Below, piece by piece: positions 1 to 9,665 of a DNA stretch of 64,000 bases. Below the pieces are notes generated by a model. That model saw only the letters and a program-made list of their open reading frames with translations, was not told the origin of the DNA and did no database searches. Position 1 is the first letter of the stretch, and every line of letters begins with the position of its first letter. The translations under genes were made by a program, and so were the position numbers. The DNA is taken from assembly GCF_001424165.1 (NCBI RefSeq), contig NZ_LMOJ01000001.1, forward strand, positions 895,194 through 959,193, given 5' to 3'. Origin of the DNA: Massilia sp. Leaf139. GTDB lineage: Bacteria; Pseudomonadota; Gammaproteobacteria; Burkholderiales; Burkholderiaceae_D.

Positions 1-1
1 A

Positions 2-637
2 TGGTTGGCCCAGGGCACGATCTACCCGGACGTGATCGAGTCGGCAGGCAAGGGCAAGAAAGGCCAGACCATCAAGAGCCACCACAACGTGGGCGGCTTG
101 CCGGAAACCCTGAACCTGAAGCTGCTGGAACCACTGCGCGAACTGTTCAAGGACGAAGTGCGCAAACTCGGCGTGGCGCTGGGCCTGCCGCACAACATGG
201 TCTACCGCCACCCGTTCCCAGGCCCGGGCCTGGGCGTGCGCATCCTCGGCGAAGTCAAAAAGGAATTCGCCGACCTGCTGCGCGAAGCCGACGCCATCTT
301 CATCGAAGAACTGCGCAACACCCCGTTCGAACTGCCGCCGGTGGCCGGCATCGACGCCGGCAAGGCGCCGGTGAACTGGTACGAAGCGACCAGCCAGGCC
401 TTCGCCGTCTTCCTGCCGGTGAAATCGGTCGGCGTGATGGGCGACGGCCGCACCTACGAATACGTGGTCGCGCTGCGCGCGGTGCAGACGCTGGACTTCA
501 TGACGGCGCAGTGGGCGCATTTGCCGCATTCGCTGCTGGGGAAGGTGTCGAACCGGATCATCAACGAGGTGCGTGGGATTAATCGCGTTGTGTATGATAT
601 TTCGGGGAAGCCGCCGGCGACGATCGAGTGGGAATAA
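2..637 (+). CDS. guaA: GMP synthase (glutamine-hydrolysing), C-terminal part
   Basis: Last step of GMP synthesis: amination of XMP using glutamine and ATP, in the cytoplasm. Only about 211 residues are present because the gene begins before the window. They cover the end of the ATP-pyrophosphatase domain ([10 protein letters not shown], the loop with [10 protein letters not shown]) and the whole dimerisation domain, with the family signature [16 protein letters not shown] and the conserved C-terminus ending KPPATIEWE. The frame is open from the first bases, so the start lies upstream. The stop at 635-637 is followed by a strong intrinsic terminator. Identification is very secure. Confidence 0.97.
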   Translation, partial: WLAQGTIYPDVIESAGKGKKGQTIKSHHNVGGLPETLNLKLLEPLRELFKDEVRKLGVALGLPHNMVYRHPFPGPGLGVRILGEVKKEFADLLREADAIFIEELRNTPFELPPVAGIDAGKAPVNWYEATSQAFAVFLPVKSVGVMGDGRTYEYVVALRAVQTLDFMTAQWAHLPHSLLGKVSNRIINEVRGINRVVYDISGKPPATIEWE

Positions 638-684
638 TGAATGGCTCGGCAATGACTGGCAAGTTCAGGCAATAGTGCAGACCG

Positions 685-710
685 AAGCCCCTGATATCAG
701 GGGCTTTTTT
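685..710 (+). terminator. Rho-independent terminator of guaA
   Basis: A perfect palindrome, AAGCCCCTGATATCAGGGGC followed by TT (685-706), leads into a run of T (705-710), 48 bases after the guaA stop. This is a textbook intrinsic terminator. Confidence 0.93.
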
Positions 711-900
711 ATTGTTCAGTTCGGCAGCAGGCCATGAGCGGGCAGCTTTGTTGGGTTTCGCGATCGGCGAACCTCTGCAGGAAAAAGCTTCTGGGACGCA
801 GGGTTGCAGAAAGCGGTTTCGCAGTTTTGTCAGACGTTCCGAGGGATTTGATAAACTGCCGCCTTTGCCCGATGGGTCGCATCGCACCACATAAGCATTC

Positions 901-3366
901 ATGAGTGACACAGCGAGGACGGGCTTCCTGCTGACGCGCCACTGGCGCGATATCGGCGGCCACGGCGGCGACCACGGCGGCAACCAAGGCGACGATGGTA
1001 ACGGCGGCGTCGAGGTCGAGCTCTGGCTCGCCACCGACGACGGCCCATGCCGCCTGCGCCTGCCGGCGGCGGAGGCGGTCGCCTTCGTCCCGGCCGAGCA
1101 GGAAGCGGCGGCAAGAAGTTTGTTGCAGCGGGAACGTGGTGTCGAACTGCGCCCGCTGGCCTTGTGCGACTTCCGCGGGCGTCCTGTACTTGGACTGTAC
1201 TGCCGCCACTACCGCCATCTGTTGCGGCTGGAGAAGCGCCTGCGTGAGCATGGGGTCGACGTCTACGAGGCGGACATTCGTCCGCCCGAGCGCTACCTGA
1301 TGGAGCGCTTCATCACGGCGCCGGTGGCGTTCACGGGGACGCCGGCCCCTGGCGACCCGGCACTGCTGCTGGCCGCGCACATGAAACCGGCGCCTGGTTA
1401 CCGCCCACGGCTGCGCACCGTCTCGCTCGACATCGAGACCACCATGCATGGCGAGCTGCGCTCGATCGGCCTGGAAGGCTGCGGCCAGCGCCAGGTGTAC
1501 ATGCTGGGGCCGCCGAACGGCGATCCGACGGGCCTCGACTTCGAGCTGGAGTATTGCGACAGCCGCCTGGCCTTGCTGGAGAAGCTCGAAGCGTGGATGA
1601 CACGCCACGATCCGGACGCCATCATCGGCTGGAGCGTGATCGGGTTCGACCTGCGCGTGTTACAAGAGCACGCCGAGCGCCTAGGGCATCCCCTGCGCAT
1701 CGGCCGCGGCGGTGCGTCGATGGAGTGGCGGATCAACGCGAATGCCAATGCCAAGGCCGGCGGGGAGCGTGGCACGGACCGTGATTCGCGCTATTTTGCG
1801 TGCCTCCCGGGACGGCTCGTCATCGACGGCATCGAGGCGCTGCGTTCGGCCACCTGGAGCTTTCCTTCGTTCAGCCTGGAGAATGTGGCGCAAAGCCTGC
1901 TGGGCGAGGGCAAAGCGATCGACAATCCCTACGACCGCATGGCCTCCATCGACCGCATGTTCGCGCAGGACAAACCGGCCCTGGCGCGCTACAACCTGAA
2001 GGACTGCGAACTGGTCACCCGTATTTTCGAGAAGACCGACCTGATGGCCTTCCTGCTGGAGCGCGCCAGCGTCACGGGCCTGGCGGCCGACCGCAGCGGC
2101 GGATCGGTCGCCGCGTTCGAGCACGCGTACATTCCGCTCATGCACCGCCTGGGCAGGGTGGCGCCCAACATCGGCGACGTGCCCGGTGCCGACAGCCCGG
2201 GCGGCTTCGTCATGGATTCGCGCTCGGGCCTCTACGATTCGGTGCTGGTACTCGACTACAAAAGCCTGTACCCGTCGATCATCCGCACCTTCCTGATCGA
2301 TCCGGTGGGACTGGTCGCGGGCCTGGAGGAGCTTGAGCCCGACACCGTGCCGGGCTTTCGCGGCGCGCGCTTCTCGCGCACCCGGCACTGCCTGCCCGGC
2401 ATCGTCACGCGCGTGTGGGAGGGGCGGGAGGCGGCCAAGCGCGCCGGCAACCAGCCGCTGTCGCAGGCGCTGAAGATCATCATGAACGCCATGTACGGCG
2501 TGCTCGGGACGACCGGCTGCCGATTTTTTGACGCGCGGCTGGCGTCCTCGATCACCATGCGCGGCCACGAGATCATGCACCGCACCCGCGAGCTGATCGA
2601 GGCGCGCGGCTACCAGGTCATCTACGGCGACACGGACTCCACGTTCGTATGGCTCGGCGGCGCCCACGCCGACATTGACGCGCTGCGCATCGGGAACGAA
2701 CTGGTCGAGCACGTCAATGGCTGGTGGCGCAAGCACCTGCGCGAAGAGCTCGGACTCGAGAGTGCGCTCGAGCTTGAGTACGATACTCATTTCCGGCGCT
2801 TCCTGATGCCGACCGTGCGCGGCTCCGACGAAGGCAGCAAGAAGCGCTATGCCGGCCTGGCCGGCACACCCGGCGGTGGCGAGGAAATCGTGTACAAGGG
2901 CCTGGAGACGGTGCGCACCGACTGGACGCCGCTGGCGCAGCAGTTCCAGCAGGGCCTGTACGGCCGCATTTTCCGGCGCGAACCCTACGAGGATTACGTG
3001 CGCGACTACGTGGCGTGCACCCTGCGCGGGGACTTCGACGACCTGCTCGTCTACCGCAAGCGCCTGCGCCGGCCGCTCCAGGACTATGAGCGCAACGTGC
3101 CGCCCCACGTGCGCGCCGCCCGCATCGCCGACGATTTCCATATCGCCCGCGGCCGGGGCGCGCAATACCGCAACGGCGGCTGGATTCGCTACCTGATGAC
3201 GACGGCCGGGCCCCAACCGATGGAAGCCTGGACGGAAGGGAAGCGCTCGCCGATCGACTATGAACACTACCTGACGAAGCAACTGGAACCCGTCGCCGAC
3301 GGCATCCTGCCTTTTGTCGGCGACAGTTTTGCGCGCCTTACCAGCCCGCAGGGGGCGTTGTTCTGA
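901..3366 (+). CDS. polB: DNA polymerase II (family B)
   Basis: Family B polymerase for repair and translesion synthesis, 821 residues (E. coli PolB is 783). Exonuclease motif I is DIE at residues 177-179, exo II is GWSVIGFD, exo III is YNLKDCEL. Polymerase motif A is DYKSLYPSII from residue 452, motif B contains KIIMNAMYG, and motif C is YGDTDS with aspartates 577 and 579. All catalytic residues are therefore present. The N-terminus carries an extra Gly/His/Asp-rich stretch (about residues 19-36) between the conserved TRHW and the first strand. E. coli polB is SOS-induced, but I see no clear LexA box upstream here. The ribosome binding site is weak. Monocistronic by context. Confidence 0.95.
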   Translation: MSDTARTGFLLTRHWRDIGGHGGDHGGNQGDDGNGGVEVELWLATDDGPCRLRLPAAEAVAFVPAEQEAAARSLLQRERGVELRPLALCDFRGRPVLGLYCRHYRHLLRLEKRLREHGVDVYEADIRPPERYLMERFITAPVAFTGTPAPGDPALLLAAHMKPAPGYRPRLRTVSLDIETTMHGELRSIGLEGCGQRQVYMLGPPNGDPTGLDFELEYCDSRLALLEKLEAWMTRHDPDAIIGWSVIGFDLRVLQEHAERLGHPLRIGRGGASMEWRINANANAKAGGERGTDRDSRYFACLPGRLVIDGIEALRSATWSFPSFSLENVAQSLLGEGKAIDNPYDRMASIDRMFAQDKPALARYNLKDCELVTRIFEKTDLMAFLLERASVTGLAADRSGGSVAAFEHAYIPLMHRLGRVAPNIGDVPGADSPGGFVMDSRSGLYDSVLVLDYKSLYPSIIRTFLIDPVGLVAGLEELEPDTVPGFRGARFSRTRHCLPGIVTRVWEGREAAKRAGNQPLSQALKIIMNAMYGVLGTTGCRFFDARLASSITMRGHEIMHRTRELIEARGYQVIYGDTDSTFVWLGGAHADIDALRIGNELVEHVNGWWRKHLREELGLESALELEYDTHFRRFLMPTVRGSDEGSKKRYAGLAGTPGGGEEIVYKGLETVRTDWTPLAQQFQQGLYGRIFRREPYEDYVRDYVACTLRGDFDDLLVYRKRLRRPLQDYERNVPPHVRAARIADDFHIARGRGAQYRNGGWIRYLMTTAGPQPMEAWTEGKRSPIDYEHYLTKQLEPVADGILPFVGDSFARLTSPQGALF

Positions 3367-3728
3367 CGATATTTCCGGATTTGCCACACCGCGCGCGTTG
3401 AATTAGTGCGGTCAATGGATCGAACCATGTTTCACCTGGCCGAACCCCACGCGGAGGCCACACAGGCCTGCTGCCAGGCAGCGCACTGGCGCAACGCCCC
3501 ATTGCCATGCTCACATGCCGATGGCATTTGCTAATGTGCGGAGTATGGTGCTACGTAAACGCCGGAAGGGAGCGATTCATGTACGCGGGGCGAGAGATGC
3601 TCTTCTGCGCCGCACCTGGCCCGCCCATTGTGTGTGCGTTTGATGCAAGTCAAATAGCGGCCCGTTCTTTGTCGTGCTGCGGAGTTAAGCTCGCACTTGG
3701 TCACCTTGTTCACGCGCAGGAGAACCCG
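3367..3728. other. Intergenic region carrying the pat promoter region
   Basis: 362 bases between polB and the PatZ-type gene. An upstream in-frame extension of the latter runs to 3507, but it has no ribosome binding site and an unusual composition (Cys-rich, not conserved in the family), so I treat it as non-coding. The only clear element is the FNR-like box at 3640-3653. Confidence 0.6.
3640..3653 (+). promoter_or_regulatory. FNR/ANR-like box upstream of the PatZ-type gene
   Basis: TTGATGCAAGTCAA matches the FNR-family consensus TTGAT-N4-ATCAA with one mismatch. It lies 76 bases before the start at 3729, a distance fitting a class II activator site with a short leader. Activity is inferred. 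Confidence 0.65.
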
Positions 3729-6425
3729 ATGAGCGTCCGCAACCTGAGCCGCTTCTTTAAACCCGATTCCGTAGCGCTGGTCGGTGCCTCTGCGCGACCT
3801 GGCAGCGTTGGATCCACGGTGCTCGCCAATCTGGTCAGCGGCGGCTTCGAGGGCCCGGTGTGGCCGGTCAATCCGAAGTACCGCAAGCTGCTCGGGATGG
3901 AGGTGTTTTCCGATGTATCGCGCCTGCCGCGCGCGCCGGCGCTGGCGGTCGTGTGCACGCCGGCGATCACGGTGCCCCGCATCATCGGGCAGCTGGGAGC
4001 CCGCGGCTGCCGCGCCGTGGTCGTGCTCAGCGCCGGGCTCGAGGCCCCGGGGCCGGACGGCACGAGCCTGCGCCAGGCCATGCTCGATGCGGCGCGGCCC
4101 TGGCTGCTGCGCGTCCTCGGCCCGAATTGCGTAGGCTTGCTGGTTCCTGGGATCGGGCTGAACGCCAGTTTCGCGCCGGCCGCGGCGCTGCCTGGACGCC
4201 TCGCCTTTGTCGCCCAATCCGGCGCGCTGGTGACGGCCGTACTGGACTGGGCGCGCGAACGCCGCATCGGTTTTTCTTCCTTCATTTCGCTGGGCGACGG
4301 CACCGACGTCGACCTCGGCGACCTGCTCGACTACCTCGCTGGCGACCCGGGCACCGACGCGATCCTGGTGTACGCGGAGACGATCCGCCAGGCGCGCAAG
4401 TTCATGTCGGCCGCGCGCGGCGCGGCGCGCGCCAAGCCGACGGTGATCGTGAAAGCGGGCAGGGCGCCGGAAGCGGCGCGCGCGGCCTTCAGCCATACCG
4501 GCGCGCTGGCCGGGGCCGACCTGGTGGTCGACGCCGCCCTGCGCCGCGCCGGCATGCTGCGCGTGCATACCACGGCCGAACTGTTCGACGCCACCGCGAT
4601 GCTGGCGCACCGGTTGCGTCCGGGCACCGGCCGGCTGGCCATCCTGACCAACGGCGGCGGCCCCGGCGTGATGGCGACCGACGCCCTGGCCGACGCCCAC
4701 GGTACCCTGGCGCGCCTGGGAGAGGCCACCCTGGCACGGCTGGACGAAGGCTTGCCGGCGAACTGGCCGCGCGCCAATCCGGTCGACATCGTCGGCGACG
4801 CGCCGGCGGCACGCTACCGCCATGCGCTGGAGGTGCTGCTGGCCGCACCCGATGCCGACGCCGTGCTGCTGATCCATGCGCCGACCGCGATCGTGCCGGC
4901 GGCCGAGGTCGCGCGGGTGCTGCTGCCGCTGCTGCGTACGGCGGCGAAACCGGTGCTGTGCTGCTGGCTGGGCGGCGCCAGCGTGGCCGAGGCGCGCCGG
5001 CTGTGCCTGGACGCCGGCCTGCCGGTGTTCGACACGCCCGAGGAAGCGGTGCGCGCCCTGATGCAACTGGTCGATTACGGCCGCAACCAGGCGTTGCTGA
5101 TGCAGGCCCCTGCCGCCGGGCGCCTCGCTCCGCCCGACCGGGCCGGCGCACGCGCCCAGGTGGCGCGCCTGCTCGCGGCCGGCTGCGCAGCCGTGGGCGA
5201 GGCCGGCGCCAAGCAAATCCTGACCTGCTACGGCATCCCTTCGGTCGTCACCGAAGTGGTTCCGGACGAAGTCGAGGCGCTGGCGGCGGCAACGCGGATC
5301 GGCTACCCGGTCGCGCTGAAGATCGTCTCGCCCGACCTTCCCCACAAGTCGGACGTCGGCGGGGTGGTGCTCGATATCGGCGACGCCGCGGCCCTGTCGG
5401 CGGCACTGGCGCAGATACGCGAACGTGTGCAGGCCCTGCGCCCGGAAGCGCGCCTGTTCGGCTTTACGGTTCAGGCGATGGCGCGGCGCCCGCATGCGCT
5501 GGAACTGATCGTCGGCCTCTCGGTCGATCCGGTGTTCGGTCCGGTCGTCCTGTTCGGCCAGGGCGGGGTGGCGGTGGAAGCGAATGCCGACCAGGCGGTC
5601 GGGCTGCCGCCGCTGAACCGGGTGCTGGCGCGCGACATGGTCTCGCGCACCCGCGTGGCGCGCCTGCTGGCGGGCTTTCGCGACACGCCGCCGGCCGACC
5701 TCGACGCCGTCTGCGACGTGCTGGTGCGGGTCGGCCAGATGGCGGCCGACCTGCCCGAGCTGTGCGAACTCGACATCAATCCGCTGCTGGCAGACAGCGC
5801 CGGCGTGCTCGCTCTTGACGCCCGCATGCGGCTGGCGCTGTCCACTGACACCGGCGCAGGGGCCGATCCGCTGGCGCGGCTGGCGATCCTGCCTTACCCG
5901 GATGCGCTCGAGCGCCAGGTCGATACCGGCCTCGGCGTGCTGACCCTGCGCCCGATCCGCCCGGAAGACGCGCCGGCGCACCAGGCCTTCTTCCGCGCCC
6001 TGACACCGCAGGACGTGCATTTCCGGATGTTCGGCAGTGCGCGCGAGCTGTCTGACGCCCAGCTGGCGCGCTTCACCCAGATCGACTACGCGCGCGAGAT
6101 GGCCTTCATCCTGACGCGCCCGACCGCGGATGGCCGCGAGACGCTCGGGGTGGTGCGGGTCGTGACGGATCCCGACAACGTCGCGGGCGAATTCGCGATC
6201 GTGGTTCGTTCTGACCTGCAGGGCAAGGGCCTGGGCACGCTCCTGATGGCGGCGCTGGTCGATTACTGCCGCGCGCGTGGTCTGCGCGAGATCACCGGCG
6301 TCGCGCTGGCGGAGAACCTGGGCATGCAGGCGCTGGCGCGGCATCATGGCTTTACGATCCAGCCGGACGGCGACGGCGCGGTAGGTTTGCGCTGCGTCCT
6401 CGACCCGGAACGGGCGGCGCGATGA
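3729..6425 (+). CDS. PatZ-type protein/acyl acetyltransferase: acyl-CoA synthetase (ADP-forming)-like plus GNAT domain
   Basis: 898 residues, close to E. coli PatZ (886). Domain order: CoA-binding Rossmann domain (about 5-135, VALVGASARPGSVG), succinyl-CoA-ligase-like domains (about 145-460), ATP-grasp domain (about 490-700, VALKIVSPDLPHKSDVGGV) and a C-terminal GNAT domain (about 735-895) whose acetyl-CoA loop is QGKGLG. Known relatives acetylate lysines, including acetyl-CoA synthetase, to tune central metabolism. A segment SHTGALAG resembles the phospho-histidine region of ADP-forming acetyl-CoA synthetases, so residual synthetase activity cannot be excluded. AGGAGAA ends five bases before the ATG at 3729. 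The stop overlaps the next start by four bases, so the two genes are translationally coupled. Confidence 0.85.
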   Translation: MSVRNLSRFFKPDSVALVGASARPGSVGSTVLANLVSGGFEGPVWPVNPKYRKLLGMEVFSDVSRLPRAPALAVVCTPAITVPRIIGQLGARGCRAVVVLSAGLEAPGPDGTSLRQAMLDAARPWLLRVLGPNCVGLLVPGIGLNASFAPAAALPGRLAFVAQSGALVTAVLDWARERRIGFSSFISLGDGTDVDLGDLLDYLAGDPGTDAILVYAETIRQARKFMSAARGAARAKPTVIVKAGRAPEAARAAFSHTGALAGADLVVDAALRRAGMLRVHTTAELFDATAMLAHRLRPGTGRLAILTNGGGPGVMATDALADAHGTLARLGEATLARLDEGLPANWPRANPVDIVGDAPAARYRHALEVLLAAPDADAVLLIHAPTAIVPAAEVARVLLPLLRTAAKPVLCCWLGGASVAEARRLCLDAGLPVFDTPEEAVRALMQLVDYGRNQALLMQAPAAGRLAPPDRAGARAQVARLLAAGCAAVGEAGAKQILTCYGIPSVVTEVVPDEVEALAAATRIGYPVALKIVSPDLPHKSDVGGVVLDIGDAAALSAALAQIRERVQALRPEARLFGFTVQAMARRPHALELIVGLSVDPVFGPVVLFGQGGVAVEANADQAVGLPPLNRVLARDMVSRTRVARLLAGFRDTPPADLDAVCDVLVRVGQMAADLPELCELDINPLLADSAGVLALDARMRLALSTDTGAGADPLARLAILPYPDALERQVDTGLGVLTLRPIRPEDAPAHQAFFRALTPQDVHFRMFGSARELSDAQLARFTQIDYAREMAFILTRPTADGRETLGVVRVVTDPDNVAGEFAIVVRSDLQGKGLGTLLMAALVDYCRARGLREITGVALAENLGMQALARHHGFTIQPDGDGAVGLRCVLDPERAAR

Positions 6426-7009
6426 GCCGGCGCATCCTGATCGTGCAGGGCCATCCCGACTGCCACGCGCGGCACCTGTGCCACGTGCTGGCGCAGGCCT
6501 ATGCTGACGGCGCGCGCGGCGCGGGCCACGCGGTCGAAACGATCGAGCCTGCGCGCATCGACTTCCCCCTGCTGCGCAGCGCGGAAGACTGGCAGCACGG
6601 CCCGGTGCCGCATGAACTGGAAGCGGCGCAGGGCGCAATCGCGCATGCGAACCACCTGGTGCTGGTCTACCCGCTGTGGCTGGGCGACATGCCGGCGATG
6701 CTGAAAGGCTTTCTCGAGCAGGTGGCGCGGCCGGGCTTCGCGATTGCGCCCGATGCGCGCAATCCCCTCCACGCGGGCCTGCTGGGCGGGCGCAGTGCGC
6801 GCGTGATCGTGACCATGGGCATGCCCGCCGCGGTGTACCGCGTGTTTTACCGTGCGCACAGCCTGAAGGCCCTGCAGCGCAATATCCTCGGCTTCGCCGG
6901 CATCGGGCCGGTGCGTACGAGCCTGGTCGGCGGGGCGGGCGCGCTGACGCCGCAGCGCGTCGAACGCTGGTGCGCGCACATGCGCCAGCTGGGGGCCGCG
7001 GCGCGCTGA
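6422..7009 (+). CDS. Flavodoxin-fold NAD(P)H dehydrogenase (quinone) family protein
   Basis: 195 residues of the flavodoxin_2 family (MdaB/KefF-like NAD(P)H:quinone oxidoreductases), an FMN- or FAD-binding cytoplasmic reductase. The first strand and phosphate loop are RRILIVQGHPD (residues 3-13), and the second flavin loop is YPLWLGDMPAMLKGFLEQV with the typical P-x-x-L-K-G-F pattern. The start overlaps the PatZ-type stop (ATGA), so it belongs to the same operon. It ends four bases from the convergent phaC stop. The physiological electron acceptor cannot be read from the sequence; a redox-balance role under low oxygen is inferred from the neighbours. Confidence 0.82.
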   Translation: MSRRILIVQGHPDCHARHLCHVLAQAYADGARGAGHAVETIEPARIDFPLLRSAEDWQHGPVPHELEAAQGAIAHANHLVLVYPLWLGDMPAMLKGFLEQVARPGFAIAPDARNPLHAGLLGGRSARVIVTMGMPAAVYRVFYRAHSLKALQRNILGFAGIGPVRTSLVGGAGALTPQRVERWCAHMRQLGAAAR

Positions 7010-7013
7010 AGGG

Positions 7014-8801
7014 TTAAGCCTCCATCACATAGCGGCCTGGCGCGCTCTCGCCGCCTTGCACCGGCGCAGGTGGCGCCACAAGCGGCCCCGCATGGTGCGC
7101 CAGCCAGGCTTCCCAGGCCGGCCACCAGCTGCCCTCGACCACCGGCGTTTCGTGCTGCCAGCGCTCGGGATCAATGTAGGGTGCATCTGGCGCCTGGGTT
7201 GCCATCTGGTAGCTACGGCCGGCCTCGCCCGGTGGCGCGACGACGCCGGCGTTATGACCGCCCGAGGTGAGCAGGAAGCTGACTTCGGCATCGGTGAGTA
7301 GCCCGACCTTGTACACCGAGCGCCAGGGCGCGACGTGGTCGGTACGGGTGCCGACCGCGAAGATCGGGGCCGCGATATCGGGCAGGGCCACGGGCCTGCC
7401 GTCGACCATCAGGCGCGCGCTGGCCAGGTCGTTGTCCAGGAACAGCCGGCGCAGGTATTCGGAATGCATGCGGTAGGGCATGCGGGTGGCGTCGGCGTTC
7501 CAGGACATCAGGTCGGTCTGGCGCTCCGGCACGTCGAGCAGGTAGTGGCGCACCTGGCGCGACCAGATCAGGTCGTTCGAGCGTAGCAGCTGGAAGGCAC
7601 CGGCCATCTGGCGGGTGTCGAGGTAGCCCTGGCTCCACATGGTGGCTTCGAGAAAACTCACTTCGCTCTCATCAATGAACAGCGACAGTTCACCAGGCTC
7701 GGTGAAGTCGACCTGGGCTGCGAGCAGGGTCAGGCTCGCGAGGCGCCGGTCATGGTCGCGCGCCATCGCGGCGGCCGCAATCGCCAGCAGCGTACCGCCC
7801 AGGCAGTAGCCGCAGGCGTTCACCCGGGGCGCCCCGGTCTCGCGTACGATCGCGTCTAAGGCGGCCATGATGCCGAGCCGGCGGTAATCGTCCAGGCCCA
7901 GGTCGCGCTCGGCCGATCCCGGGTTCTTCCACGAGATGACGTACACGGTATGCCCCTGCCCGACCAGGTAGCGCACCAGCGAATTGTGCGGCGAGAGGTC
8001 GAGGATGTAGTACTTCATGATCCAGGCCGGCACGATCAGGAGCGGCGTCGTATGCACCTGCGGCGTGACCGGATCGTAGCGCAGCAGTTCGGCCAGGCGG
8101 TTGCGCAGCACGATCTTGCCAGGCGTTGTCGCCACCTCGCGCCCGGGAAGCAGGCCGGGAAGGGATGCCTGGCCGCTTGCGGCGCGCCAGGCGTCCTGGG
8201 CTGCGTGGGCCACGCCGGCTACCAGGTTCATGCCGTGTCGTTCGAGCGTGGCTTGCTGAATGACCGGATTGGTTGCCACGAAGTTCGATGGCGCCACGCC
8301 GTCGAGCAACTGGCGCGTGACAAACGTGACCACGTCGGCGTGGTGCTGCGAGACGCCGCGCACGCTGTTGGTGGCGCGGTGCCACCATTGCTGCTGCAGC
8401 AGGAAAGCTTGGCTCAGCGCATTCCAGGGCCAGTGTTCCCAGGCAGGATCGACGAAGCGCTTGTCCTGGGCCAGCGGCGCCACCGGACCGGCAAGATTAG
8501 TCGGGCTGGCTGCCAGGGCGCCGCCGCAATACTCCAGCCAGCGCCAGGCGGCGGAGACGGCATGCGTCGCCAGCTCGGCCTGCTTGTCAGGCGAGAGCAG
8601 CAGGTGGCTGCTCCAGTCGAGCCAGGCAAGCGCCAGTGCCGCCGGCGACACATGCCCCGTGAAGCGGCCGATCCAGGCATTGAGCGCCAGGTCGGCCGCC
8701 GCGTGCTCGACCGCGGCCTCAGGATAATGGTGATGCGTACCTTGCCAGGCGCTGGCGTCGCGTTCGCGCTGGGCGGCGGTCGGAAATCCTGGCTGGTTCA
8801 T
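7014..8801 (-). CDS. phaC: Poly(3-hydroxyalkanoate) synthase
   Basis: 595 residues, usual length for class I PHA synthases, polymerising (R)-3-hydroxyacyl-CoA into storage granules. An N-terminal PhaC_N-type region (about 60-260) precedes an alpha/beta-hydrolase core. The lipase-like box GYCLGG places the nucleophile at Cys333, with Asp488 (TRTDHVAP) and His516 (SGGHNAGV) completing the triad. Tryptophan-rich stretches such as WEHWPW are typical. It is the last gene of a minus-strand run of USP, alcohol dehydrogenase and USP genes, ten bases after the preceding stop, with AAGGA upstream. No phaA, phaB or phasin lies here, so this may be an accessory, oxygen-regulated copy serving as an electron sink. 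Confidence 0.92.
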   Translation of the reverse strand: MNQPGFPTAAQRERDASAWQGTHHHYPEAAVEHAAADLALNAWIGRFTGHVSPAALALAWLDWSSHLLLSPDKQAELATHAVSAAWRWLEYCGGALAASPTNLAGPVAPLAQDKRFVDPAWEHWPWNALSQAFLLQQQWWHRATNSVRGVSQHHADVVTFVTRQLLDGVAPSNFVATNPVIQQATLERHGMNLVAGVAHAAQDAWRAASGQASLPGLLPGREVATTPGKIVLRNRLAELLRYDPVTPQVHTTPLLIVPAWIMKYYILDLSPHNSLVRYLVGQGHTVYVISWKNPGSAERDLGLDDYRRLGIMAALDAIVRETGAPRVNACGYCLGGTLLAIAAAAMARDHDRRLASLTLLAAQVDFTEPGELSLFIDESEVSFLEATMWSQGYLDTRQMAGAFQLLRSNDLIWSRQVRHYLLDVPERQTDLMSWNADATRMPYRMHSEYLRRLFLDNDLASARLMVDGRPVALPDIAAPIFAVGTRTDHVAPWRSVYKVGLLTDAEVSFLLTSGGHNAGVVAPPGEAGRSYQMATQAPDAPYIDPERWQHETPVVEGSWWPAWEAWLAHHAGPLVAPPAPVQGGESAPGRYVMEA

Positions 8802-8811
8802 ATTCGATCCT

Positions 8812-9636
8812 TCAGTGGGCGAACAGGACGGGAAGCGGGGCGCGTTCGAGCAGGACGCGCGTCACGCCGCCCAGCACGATCTCGCGGTAGCGGCTGTGGC
8901 CGAAGGCGCCGCTGACCAGCAGTCCGGCATCGTGATCGTAGGCGAGGCGCAGCAGGGCCTCGCCGGCCGGCCATTCGGTGCGCTCGACGAGCACCTCGAC
9001 CGGGACGCCGTGGCGCGCCAGGTAGAGCGCCATGTCAGCCCCCGGTTCATCGCCATGCAAGCCCGTCTCGCGTTCCGGATTGATCAGCGCCAGCCGGACG
9101 CTGCGGGCGCGGGCCAGCAGCGGCAGTGCGCTGGCGATCGCGCGAAGCGCGGGCACGCTGCCGTCCCAGCCGACCACGATGCTGTCGGTCAGCGGCGCGC
9201 CGGCGTAAGCATCCGGCACGGCCAGCACCGGCCGCGGGCCGTGCAGCGCAAGGTACTGGGGCAAGCCGCTGACCGTGGAGGTGCCGGCGCCAAGCTGGCC
9301 GACGACGACCAGGTCGGCGTAGCGCGACTGCAGCAGCAGGGCCCTGCCGCTTTCGTCCTCGACCAAGCGCTCCTCGAACGAGGCCACCCCGAGCCGGCGC
9401 GCACCTTCGCTGAAGCGCTCCAGGCTTTTCCGGCCCTGCGCCCGCAGCACGTCGAAATCGTCGCCCGGCATGACCGGCATCGCGCTCGTCAGCATGGCCC
9501 AGTTGGCCCAGGACACGCCGGTCGTGGCGGCACCGACCAAGTGCGCACCGTGGGCGTCGGCGAGCGAAGCCGCGGCGCGCAGGCGCGCCTCCATGGCGGG
9601 ACTGTCGTCGGCGTGGACAACGATGGTTTTGTACAT
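8812..9636 (-). CDS. Universal stress protein, two tandem USP domains
   Basis: 274 residues. Domain 1 (1-145) starts MYKTIVVHADDSPAME. Domain 2 (about 150-272) starts DSIVVGWDGS and ends with the nucleotide-binding pattern GAFGHSRYREIVLGGVTRVLL and the hydrophobic tail LPVLFAH. Domain 2 keeps the ATP-binding G-x2-G-x9-G(S/T) signature; domain 1 does not, as is common in tandem USPs. AAAGGA lies upstream of the ATG at 9636. It sits between the alcohol dehydrogenase and phaC genes, with 29- and 10-base gaps, so co-transcription is likely. USPs act in the cytoplasm in starvation and oxygen-limitation survival; the exact partner is unknown. Confidence 0.88.
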   Translation of the reverse strand: MYKTIVVHADDSPAMEARLRAAASLADAHGAHLVGAATTGVSWANWAMLTSAMPVMPGDDFDVLRAQGRKSLERFSEGARRLGVASFEERLVEDESGRALLLQSRYADLVVVGQLGAGTSTVSGLPQYLALHGPRPVLAVPDAYAGAPLTDSIVVGWDGSVPALRAIASALPLLARARSVRLALINPERETGLHGDEPGADMALYLARHGVPVEVLVERTEWPAGEALLRLAYDHDAGLLVSGAFGHSRYREIVLGGVTRVLLERAPLPVLFAH

Positions 9637-9665
9637 GACAATCCTTTCTCGGCGACGGGCGCCTC

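Noticed and set aside
638..900. LexA/SOS box for polB
   Set aside because: Checked for CTGT-N8-ACAG in the gap; only partial, non-symmetric matches, so not reported as a site.
709..3387. Long open frames antisense to polB (299 and 568 codons)
   Set aside because: They mirror the codon periodicity of polB in high-G+C DNA; products are Arg/Ala/Val-rich with no family motifs.
3507..3728. 74-codon N-terminal extension of the PatZ-type gene
   Set aside because: No ribosome binding site at 3507; the extension has an odd Cys-rich composition, overlaps the FNR-like box, and the family N-terminus begins at 3729 after AGGAGAA.
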